A program made the position numbers and the translations under genes. Shown here piece after piece: positions 1 to 5,085 of a stretch of 5,085 bases of DNA. The stretch comes from Pseudomonadota bacterium (GTDB lineage Bacteria; Pseudomonadota; Gammaproteobacteria; Burkholderiales; Burkholderiaceae_B): NCBI GenBank assembly GCA_023437255.1, contig JAEZGR010000045.1, forward strand, positions 1-5,085, in the 5' to 3' direction. The notes beneath the pieces were generated by a model that was given only the letters and a program-made list of their open reading frames with translations, did no database searches and was not told where the DNA came from. The first letter of the stretch is position 1; the number at the start of each line of letters is the position of its first letter.

Positions 1-315
1 TGCCGGCATGAGCGTGACGACCGGACCCAGGATATACAGCACCCGGTTGGCCTCGGTAGGCGTGATGACTTCCTTGGTGAGCAGCTTGAAGACGTCGGCA
101 AACGGCTGCAGAAGCCCGCGGTAACCCACCCGGTTCGGCCCCATGCGCACGTGCATGAAACCGATCATCTTGCGTTCCCAGTACGTGAGGTAAGCCACAC
201 ACAGAATGATGGGCAGCGCGATCACGACGATCTTGATGACCGTCCAGACCACATACCAGATGGTCTCGCCGAGCAGGCCGCTACCAAATGCATGAATAGG
301 ATTCAGCCATTCCAT
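1..315 (-). CDS. nuoH: NADH-quinone oxidoreductase subunit H (ND1-type membrane subunit), N-terminal 105 residues, 3' end outside window
   Basis: This is the 5' part of nuoH, too short to stand out as a complete reading frame because it runs off the window edge without a stop. I translated it by hand: it begins [18 protein letters not shown] strongly hydrophobic segment at about residues 19-45 is the first membrane helix. [20 protein letters not shown] (45-64) follows, the signature of the ND1/NuoH family, then [15 protein letters not shown] (68-82). NuoH anchors the peripheral arm to the membrane arm and forms the entrance and floor of the quinone chamber. R48, R57 and D74 match by spacing the E. 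coli NuoH residues R37, R46 and D63, as I recall them, whose region has been linked to quinone-site function. The ATG at 313-315 lies one base after the nuoG stop, and its ribosome site is inside nuoG, so translation is probably coupled. About 250 further residues are expected beyond the window, from the usual family length of about 350. Confidence 0.95.
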   Translation of the reverse strand, partial: MEWLNPIHAFGSGLLGETIWYVVWTVIKIVVIALPIILCVAYLTYWERKMIGFMHVRMGPNRVGYRGLLQPFADVFKLLTKEVITPTEANRVLYILGPVVTLMPA

Positions 316-316
316 G

Positions 317-2650
317 TCAGGCACGCTCCACGTTCAGTTCAGCCTCGGCGGGACCGAGCGCCAGCGTTTCCGGGAAGGCCGCGGCGATGCGCACGCAGCC
401 GGCGGCAATGGTGTCATCGAGCTGCGCCGGCAGCGACACCTGGCCGTAAGACGACGAGATGCGCACGGCATCGCCAGACTCGAGCCCCAGCTGCTGCAGC
501 GTTGCAGCAGACATACGGGCCCGCGGCGATTGCGACGCGATGGTTTCCTGCAGCGGCTGCGAGCGACGCACGATGGGATCGGTACGGTAGATCGGCACAT
601 CGGTCACGCGTTCGAGACCCTTCTGCCCTGCCCCGTTGACGAGCGCGGCTGCGGCCTTGATCTGGTTCGACAGACGCGCCTCGATGCCGCCGGCGATCAC
701 AGCGTCACGCACAGTTTCGGAGCTTTCATCGTCGAAGCCCTGCAGTTCGAAGAAGTTGCCCAGCACACGCAGCACCTTCCAGGCCGGGCGGGTATCGCCC
801 AGGGGCGCCGTGGCGGCCTTGAAGCTCTGCGCACGGCCCTCTGCGTTGACGAAGGTGCCCGAGGTTTCGGTGAACGGGGCCACGGGCAGCATGACATCGG
901 CCCATTCTTCGGCGGCCGAACGGAATGAAGTGAGCGCCACGGCGAAGCCGCTGGCATTCAGCGCCTTCAGCGCCTGTGCACCGTTGGCGGCGTCCATGGA
1001 AGGCTCGGCATGCAGCACGAAGTAGGCCTTGAGCGGTTCAGCCAGCATCTGGGCGGCAGTACGACCGCCGTTGCGCGGCGTGGCACCGGCCAGGTAGCCA
1101 CCGACGGTGTTGCCACCTTCGGTCAGGAAGCCAAACGTTGCGCCGGCAGCGCCTGCCAGTGCGGCGGCGTTGGCGGCCAGCAGGCTGGCCTGCGCAGACG
1201 ACACGGCCATGTTGCCGATCAGGACGGCCGTACGCTGACCACCGGCCAGCGCAGCGCCAATGGCGCGAGCGGCGTCGGACACCTGCACGCCTGCGAACGC
1301 GGCGGGCGCGGCCTGTTCACGGGCCCCGGCAACGGCGACGGCGATTTCCGCCAGCGCATTGGGCAGCGCGCTCGGTGCCACGGTGATACGGCCGGCAACG
1401 GGCATGAGGGGGTCGTCGGCTGCGGAATCGACGAGGAAGATCTGCGCGCCGCGCTTGGCGGCCTGGCGCAGACGCTGCGCCATGAGCGGATGATCCTTGC
1501 GCAGGAAGGAACCGATGACCACCACGCGATCGACCTCGTTGAGGTCGGCCACCGGCATGCCCAGCCAGGGGGCGCCGCTGAGCGCCTGGTCGAAGGCGTT
1601 GTCGGTCTGGCGCAGGCGGAAGTCAACGTTCTCGCTACCGAGCGCGCGGGTAAGGCGCGCCAGCAGCGCCAGCTCTTCGAGCGTGGCGATGGGGCTGCCG
1701 AGCGCGCCGATCTGTTCGGCACCGAACTCTTCTCGGATCATGTTGACGGTCTGCACCACCACCTGCAGCGCATCGCTCCAGGAGGCTTCACGCCATTCGC
1801 CGTCTTCTCCACGGATCATGGGGTGTGTCAGGCGGTCTTCGGTGTAAAGGCCATCGTACGAAAAGCGGTCGCGGTCGCTGATCCAGCACTCGTTGACGTC
1901 TTCGTTCTCGAAGGGAACCACGCGCTTGACGCGATCGAGCTTGACCTGGGCAATGAGGTTGGCGCCCAGACTGTCGTGCGGGCTGACCGTACGACGGCGG
2001 GCCAGCTCCCAGGGACGGGCCGACATCTTGTAGGGACGCGACAGCAACGCGCCCACTGGGCAGAGGTCGATCACGTTGCCGGAGAGTTCGGATTCAACCG
2101 ACTTGCCGATGAAGGTGGTGATCTCGGAGAACTCGCCCCGGTTCACCATGCCGATTTCCATCATGCCGCCGATCTCTTCGCCGAAACGCACACAACGGGT
2201 GCAGTGAATGCAGCGCTGCATGCCTTCGGTGGAAATGAGCGGGCCCATGCTCTTGGGCACGACCACGCGCTTCGTTTCCTGATAGCGGGAGGCCGACTTG
2301 CCGTAACCGACCGCCAGGTCTTGCAGCTGGCACTCACCGCCCTGGTCGCAGACCGGGCAGTCGAGCGGGTGATTGATGAGCAGGAACTCCATGACGGAGT
2401 TCTGTGCCGCGACAGCCTTCTCGGAGCGTGTGTGCACGACCATGCCGTTGGTGACGGGCGTGGCACAGGCCGGCAGGGCCTTGGGCGCCTTTTCTACGTC
2501 GACCAGGCACATGCGGCAGTTGGCTGCCACGGAAAGCTTCTTGTGATAGCAAAAATGCGGAATGTAGACGCCGAGCTTGTGGGCAGCCTGGATGACCATG
2601 CTCCCTTCGGGTGCTTCCGTCTTGATGCCGTCGATGGTGATTTCAACCAT
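317..2650 (-). CDS. nuoG: NADH-quinone oxidoreductase subunit G (75 kDa-type; clusters N1b, N4 and N5)
   Basis: A 777-residue protein, the largest peripheral-arm subunit, which relays electrons from NuoF towards NuoI and NuoB. The N-terminal 2Fe-2S ferredoxin domain has N1b ligands C34, C45, C48 and C62. The next domain has the His-Cys3 ligands of N5 (H94, C98, C101, C107 in [14 protein letters not shown]). The N4 ligands are C147, C150 and C153 in CIHCTRC, plus C197 in CPVG. From about residue 215 onward it is a molybdopterin-oxidoreductase-like fold that in this family carries no molybdenum cofactor. It includes the conserved stretch around 583-601 ([18 protein letters not shown]) and a C-terminal MopB-type barrel at about 705-765. 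The four cysteines that bind the extra cluster N7 in E. coli are replaced by S223, D226, A230 and S258. Residues about 431-507 are strikingly alanine-rich. The start ATG at 2648-2650 has AGGA seven bases upstream and lies 15 bases after the nuoF stop. The nuoH start follows the stop after one base. Confidence 0.98.
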   Translation of the reverse strand: MVEITIDGIKTEAPEGSMVIQAAHKLGVYIPHFCYHKKLSVAANCRMCLVDVEKAPKALPACATPVTNGMVVHTRSEKAVAAQNSVMEFLLINHPLDCPVCDQGGECQLQDLAVGYGKSASRYQETKRVVVPKSMGPLISTEGMQRCIHCTRCVRFGEEIGGMMEIGMVNRGEFSEITTFIGKSVESELSGNVIDLCPVGALLSRPYKMSARPWELARRRTVSPHDSLGANLIAQVKLDRVKRVVPFENEDVNECWISDRDRFSYDGLYTEDRLTHPMIRGEDGEWREASWSDALQVVVQTVNMIREEFGAEQIGALGSPIATLEELALLARLTRALGSENVDFRLRQTDNAFDQALSGAPWLGMPVADLNEVDRVVVIGSFLRKDHPLMAQRLRQAAKRGAQIFLVDSAADDPLMPVAGRITVAPSALPNALAEIAVAVAGAREQAAPAAFAGVQVSDAARAIGAALAGGQRTAVLIGNMAVSSAQASLLAANAAALAGAAGATFGFLTEGGNTVGGYLAGATPRNGGRTAAQMLAEPLKAYFVLHAEPSMDAANGAQALKALNASGFAVALTSFRSAAEEWADVMLPVAPFTETSGTFVNAEGRAQSFKAATAPLGDTRPAWKVLRVLGNFFELQGFDDESSETVRDAVIAGGIEARLSNQIKAAAALVNGAGQKGLERVTDVPIYRTDPIVRRSQPLQETIASQSPRARMSAATLQQLGLESGDAVRISSSYGQVSLPAQLDDTIAAGCVRIAAAFPETLALGPAEAELNVERA
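326..329 (-). promoter_or_regulatory. ribosome binding site of nuoH inside the end of nuoG
   Basis: GGAG lies ten bases before the nuoH ATG, within the final codons of nuoG. Spacing is slightly long but usable. The stop-C-start arrangement (TGA, one base, ATG) fits termination-reinitiation. Confidence 0.55.
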
Positions 2651-2657
2651 TAGCGTG

Positions 2658-2661
2658 TCCT
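2658..2661 (-). promoter_or_regulatory. ribosome binding site of nuoG in the nuoF-nuoG gap
   Basis: AGGA stands seven bases before the nuoG ATG, within the 15-base spacer after the nuoF stop. The placement is standard and fixes the nuoG start, in agreement with family homology beginning at MVEITIDG. Confidence 0.7.
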
Positions 2662-2665
2662 GACC

Positions 2666-4039
2666 CTACAGATATTTGGGCACCACGCACTGCTTGTGCT
2701 CGATGTGGTGTGCGAATTCGTCGCGGAAGTGCTTGATGAAGCTGCGAACGGGCATGGCCGCTGCGTCGCCCAGGGCGCAAATGGTGCGGCCCATGATGTT
2801 CTGCGCGACGGAGTCGAGCACGTCGAGATCTTCGGGGCGGCCCCGACCGTTCTCGATGCGATGCACCATGCGATACAGCCAGCCCGTACCTTCGCGGCAC
2901 GGCGTGCACTGCCCACAGCTTTCCTCGAAATAGAAGTACGACAAACGAAGCAGCGACTTCACCATGCAGCGAGTTTCATCCATGACAATGACCGCGCCGG
3001 AGCCGAGCATGGAGCCGGCCTTGGCGATCGAGTCGTAATCGAGGTTGGTCTGCATCATGATGTCGGCCGGCAACACGGGCGCGGAGGAACCGCCCGGAAT
3101 CACTGCCTTGAGCTTGCGGCCGCCCCGCATGCCGCCGGCCAGTTCCAGCAGCTTGCTGAACGGCGTGCCCAGGGGCACCTCGTAGTTGCCGGGAAGCTCG
3201 ACGTCGCCGGAGATCGAGAAGATCTTGGTGCCGCCCGCGTTGGGCACACCGATCTCGTGATACTGCTGGCCACCGTTACGGATAATCCAGGGTACCGCCG
3301 CAAAGGTCTCGGTGTTGTTGATGGTGGTGGGCTTGCCATACAGGCCGAAGCTCGCCGGGAAAGGCGGCTTGAAGCGCGGCTGACCCTTCTTGCCCTCGAG
3401 CGACTCGAGCAGCGCGGTTTCTTCACCGCAGATATAGGCGCCGTAGCCGTGAAAGGCGTGCAGCTCGAAATTGAAGCCCGAACCCAGGATGTTCTCGCCG
3501 AGGAAACCCGCGGCACGCGCCTGCTCGAGCGCCTCTTCGAAGCGCTTGTAGACTTCAAAGATTTCGCCGTGAATGTAGTTGTAGCCCTGGGTGATGCCCA
3601 TGGCATACGCAGCGATGGCCATGCCTTCGATCACGATGTGCGGATTGAAGCGCAGGATATCGCGGTCTTTGAACGTGCCGGGTTCGCCTTCGTCAGAGTT
3701 GCAGACCAGGTACTTCTGGCCCGGCAGCGTGCGCGGCATGAAGCTCCACTTCAGACCCGTGGGGAAACCGGCGCCGCCACGACCACGAAGCGAGGAAGCC
3801 TTGATCTCGGCAATGACGTCATCGGGCGTCATGCCCGTGGTCAGGATCTTGCGCAGGGCTTCATAGCCACCACGCTTGACGTAGTCTTCGATGCCCCAGT
3901 TGTTGCCATCGAGCCCGTCGAGGATCTGCGGGCCGATATGACGGCCGTGAAAGATCATGCTGCGGGAAGGATCGCTACCGGGATCGGGGTTCAGCCCCTC
4001 GGCAAACCGTTGCAGTTGCAGAAGTTCCGGCGCGCTCAT
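2666..4039 (-). CDS. nuoF: NADH-quinone oxidoreductase subunit F (51 kDa-type; NADH, FMN and 4Fe-4S N3 binding)
   Basis: A 457-residue subunit that oxidises NADH. It accepts a hydride on FMN and passes electrons to cluster N3, which feeds the NuoG clusters. Visible motifs in order are the glycine-rich FMN/NADH loop [13 protein letters not shown] (86-98), [14 protein letters not shown] (113-126), [17 protein letters not shown] (200-216) and the 4Fe-4S motif [13 protein letters not shown]. The N3 ligands are C375, C378 and C381, with the fourth, C421, in [10 protein letters not shown]. All key residues are intact. The start at 4037-4039 overlaps the nuoE stop by four bases and has a GGAG seven bases upstream. 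Relative to the Burkholderia-type N-terminus I remember, the first 27 or so residues are an extra leader. Met28 (3956-3958) is an alternative start but lacks a ribosome site. The absence of fused thioredoxin-like or extra ferredoxin domains argues against a HoxF or NAD-dependent formate dehydrogenase beta subunit, as does the nuo gene order. Confidence 0.98.
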   Translation of the reverse strand: MSAPELLQLQRFAEGLNPDPGSDPSRSMIFHGRHIGPQILDGLDGNNWGIEDYVKRGGYEALRKILTTGMTPDDVIAEIKASSLRGRGGAGFPTGLKWSFMPRTLPGQKYLVCNSDEGEPGTFKDRDILRFNPHIVIEGMAIAAYAMGITQGYNYIHGEIFEVYKRFEEALEQARAAGFLGENILGSGFNFELHAFHGYGAYICGEETALLESLEGKKGQPRFKPPFPASFGLYGKPTTINNTETFAAVPWIIRNGGQQYHEIGVPNAGGTKIFSISGDVELPGNYEVPLGTPFSKLLELAGGMRGGRKLKAVIPGGSSAPVLPADIMMQTNLDYDSIAKAGSMLGSGAVIVMDETRCMVKSLLRLSYFYFEESCGQCTPCREGTGWLYRMVHRIENGRGRPEDLDVLDSVAQNIMGRTICALGDAAAMPVRSFIKHFRDEFAHHIEHKQCVVPKYL

Positions 4040-4530
4040 GCGGAATCTCCGAGTTTCTTGAGTTCTTCGATCATTTCGTCAATCTTGGCCGGCTCCATGC
4101 GCACGCACATGTGGTGATTGTTCAGGAGCATGACCGGCGAATCGCCACACGCGCCCATGCACTCGCCTTCTGAAAGCGTGAACAAGCCGTCGGGCGTGGT
4201 TTCGCCGTAGTCGATGCCGAGCTTCTCTTTGAGGTACTCACCGGCCTTCACGCCGTCGCGCAGAGCACAGGGCAGATTGGTGCAGACCGTGACCTTGAAG
4301 CGGCCGACCGGATGCTTGTCGAACATGTTGTAGAAGGTGGCGACTTCCTGAACGGCGATGGGCGGCACGCCAATGTAGGCGGCGATGTCAGCGATGATTT
4401 CAGTCGAGACCCAACCCTTCTCTTCCTGGGCGATGGCCAGGGCCGCCATGATGGCGGATTTCCTCTGGTCTGCGGGGAACTTGGTCAGTTCCCGGTCGAT
4501 TCTTTGATAAGCCTGTGCGGAAAGCAGCAT
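4036..4530 (-). CDS. nuoE: NADH-quinone oxidoreductase subunit E (24 kDa-type, 2Fe-2S cluster N1a)
   Basis: A 164-residue protein, the normal length for NuoE. It belongs to the NADH-dehydrogenase module of complex I, pairs with NuoF in the cytoplasm and holds binuclear cluster N1a close to the FMN. The N-terminal half (about residues 1-75) is the helical domain with the conserved [11 protein letters not shown] stretch (60-70). The C-terminal half is the thioredoxin-like ferredoxin domain. Its four expected ligands are present: C83 and C88 in VCTNLPC, and C124 and C128 in GECMGAC. The start chosen is the ATG at 4528-4530. The frame stays open upstream into the end of nuoD, but that stretch translates to low-quality sequence in a different frame from nuoD, and family homology begins at [12 protein letters not shown]. 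No GTG or TTG lies in frame between the nuoD stop and this ATG. The stop codon overlaps the nuoF start in an ATGA, which suggests translational coupling. Confidence 0.97.
   Translation of the reverse strand: MLLSAQAYQRIDRELTKFPADQRKSAIMAALAIAQEEKGWVSTEIIADIAAYIGVPPIAVQEVATFYNMFDKHPVGRFKVTVCTNLPCALRDGVKAGEYLKEKLGIDYGETTPDGLFTLSEGECMGACGDSPVMLLNNHHMCVRMEPAKIDEMIEELKKLGDSA
4047..4050 (-). promoter_or_regulatory. ribosome binding site of nuoF inside the end of nuoE
   Basis: GGAG lies seven bases before the nuoF ATG and is embedded in the last codons of nuoE. It supports the first ATG of nuoF over the internal Met28, which has no comparable site, and fits coupled translation through the ATGA overlap. 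Confidence 0.7.
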
Positions 4531-4537
4531 AGTTGAA

Positions 4538-4541
4538 ATCC
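4538..4541 (-). promoter_or_regulatory. weak ribosome binding site of nuoE in the nuoD-nuoE gap
   Basis: The only Shine-Dalgarno-like bases at a usable distance are GGAT, seven bases before the nuoE ATG. A better-looking CAAGG at 4550-4554 is 19 bases away, too far for normal spacing. The 34-base gap (4531-4564) holds no convincing hairpin or promoter. Initiation here may depend partly on ribosomes arriving from nuoD, which is an inference. Confidence 0.4.
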
Positions 4542-4564
4542 GGTATTTACCTTGGCGGGCGGCC

Positions 4565-5085
4565 TTAACGGTCGATCTCGCCGAACACGATGTCCTGGGT
4601 GCCGATGATGGTGACGGCATCGGCGAGCATGTGGCCGCGCGACATGACGTCGAGCGACTGCAGGTGGGCAAAGCCCGGAGCGCGGATCTTCATGCGATAC
4701 GGCTTGTTGCCGCCGTCGGAAATCATGTAGATGCCGAATTCGCCCTTGGGGTGCTCGACCCCCGCATAAACCTCGCCGGGCGGGACGTGCATGCCTTCGG
4801 TGAACAGCTTGAAGTGGTGAATGAGGTCTTCCATGCCCGTCTTCATGCGTTCGCGCGGAGGCGGAGCGACCTTGTGGTTGTCGATGATGACGGGGCCGGG
4901 GTTGTTGCGCAGCCACTCGACGCACTGGCGGATGATGCGATTGCTTTCACGCATTTCGGCCACACGGCACAGATAGCGGTCGTAGCAGTCGCCGTTCACG
5001 CCCACAGGCACGTCGAACTCCATGCGGTCGTAGACTTCGTAGGGCTGGTTCTTGCGAAGATCCCATTCGATGCCGGAACCCCGCA
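4565..5085 (-). CDS. nuoD: NADH-quinone oxidoreductase subunit D (49 kDa-type), C-terminal part, 5' end outside window
   Basis: This is the 3' part of nuoD: 172 complete codons plus two bases of a codon cut by the window edge, ending in TAA. NuoD is the 49 kDa subunit of complex I. It sits at the base of the peripheral arm, where it and NuoB shape the quinone-reduction site. The fragment opens with [20 protein letters not shown], a conserved family block, followed by [28 protein letters not shown] (fragment residues 80-92), RAPGFAHL (134-141) and the terminal FGEIDR. The 49 kDa family descends from the NiFe-hydrogenase large subunit, but the hydrogenase metal-ligand cysteines near the C-terminus are replaced here by the standard FGEIDR ending, so this is a complex I subunit and not a hydrogenase. 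The N-terminal quinone-site His and Tyr lie outside the window. An ATG at 5021-5023 is an internal Met, because the frame stays open and conserved to the edge. nuoE follows after 34 bases. Whether nuoD is fused to nuoC cannot be seen here. Confidence 0.97.
   Translation of the reverse strand, partial: RGSGIEWDLRKNQPYEVYDRMEFDVPVGVNGDCYDRYLCRVAEMRESNRIIRQCVEWLRNNPGPVIIDNHKVAPPPRERMKTGMEDLIHHFKLFTEGMHVPPGEVYAGVEHPKGEFGIYMISDGGNKPYRMKIRAPGFAHLQSLDVMSRGHMLADAVTIIGTQDIVFGEIDR

Noticed and set aside
314..928. Plus-strand open frame of 204 codons opposite the 3' part of nuoG
   Set aside because: It is a shadow in the same register, ending exactly at the antisense of the nuoG TCA codon for S575. The translation has no family features.
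1010..2653. Plus-strand open frame of 547 codons opposite nuoG
   Set aside because: It lies in mirror codon register with nuoG, whose cluster-binding motifs prove the minus strand is coding. The translation is rich in His, Asp, Gly and Ala without recognisable domains, and the frame is explained by missing TTA, CTA and TCA codons in nuoG.
2696..4117. Plus-strand open frame of 473 codons opposite nuoF and the end of nuoE
   Set aside because: It is in mirror codon register with nuoF, shows no recognisable domain and begins in no intergenic space. The minus-strand genes have full family motifs.
4531..4564. Promoter or terminator between nuoD and nuoE
   Set aside because: The 34 bases contain no stable hairpin with a T run and no convincing -35/-10 pair; they hold only a weak ribosome site.
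4531..4671. Longer nuoE with a start inside nuoD (ATG at 4669-4671)
   Set aside because: The added 47 residues are nuoD DNA read out of frame, with no NuoE homology. The protein from the ATG at 4528-4530 already has the full family length.
4565..5023. Short independent gene starting at the ATG at 5021-5023
   Set aside because: The frame continues upstream to the window edge with the conserved NuoD block [20 protein letters not shown], so this Met is internal to nuoD.
1..5085. A novel system, mobile element, CRISPR array or RNA gene
   Set aside because: The window is filled almost completely by standard complex I genes with intact motifs. I saw no direct repeats, inverted terminal repeats, tRNA-like folds or unexplained spacer larger than 34 bases.

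Overview
The window is an internal slice of a bacterial NADH:ubiquinone oxidoreductase (respiratory complex I, NDH-1) operon, read entirely from the minus strand. In transcription order it holds the 3' part of nuoD, complete nuoE, nuoF and nuoG, and the first 105 codons of nuoH. Coding is almost continuous: the largest non-coding gap is 34 bases (nuoD-nuoE), and the other junctions are a 4-base overlap (nuoE-nuoF), a 15-base gap (nuoF-nuoG) and a 1-base gap (nuoG-nuoH). No promoter, terminator, RNA gene, repeat array or mobile element is visible, as expected inside a single long transcription unit.

The DNA is GC-rich by eye (about 60%, not computed) with strong G/C preference at third codon positions. 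The protein sequences resemble Betaproteobacteria of the order Burkholderiales, and the NuoF N-terminus and NuoD tail recall the Bordetella/Achromobacter group (Alcaligenaceae). That placement is from memory of family sequences and is tentative below order level. The bovine-like NuoD C-terminus (ending FGEIDR) and the NuoG lacking N7 cluster ligands place the enzyme with the proteobacterial/mitochondrial type of complex I rather than the E. coli type.

The genes form one electron path. NuoF binds NADH and FMN and carries the first tetranuclear cluster (N3). NuoE carries the off-path binuclear cluster N1a. NuoG carries N1b, N4 and N5 and passes electrons onward. NuoD with NuoH (the first membrane subunit) builds the quinone chamber where the peripheral arm meets the membrane. 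All cluster-ligand residues expected for NuoE, NuoF and NuoG are present and no gene is broken.

I looked for a novel system and did not find one. The points worth a second look are modest: the missing N7 ligands in NuoG, an N-terminal extension on NuoF with a competing internal start, the tight junctions of the genes, an alanine-rich segment in NuoG, and very long antisense reading frames explained by avoidance of TTA, CTA and TCA codons.
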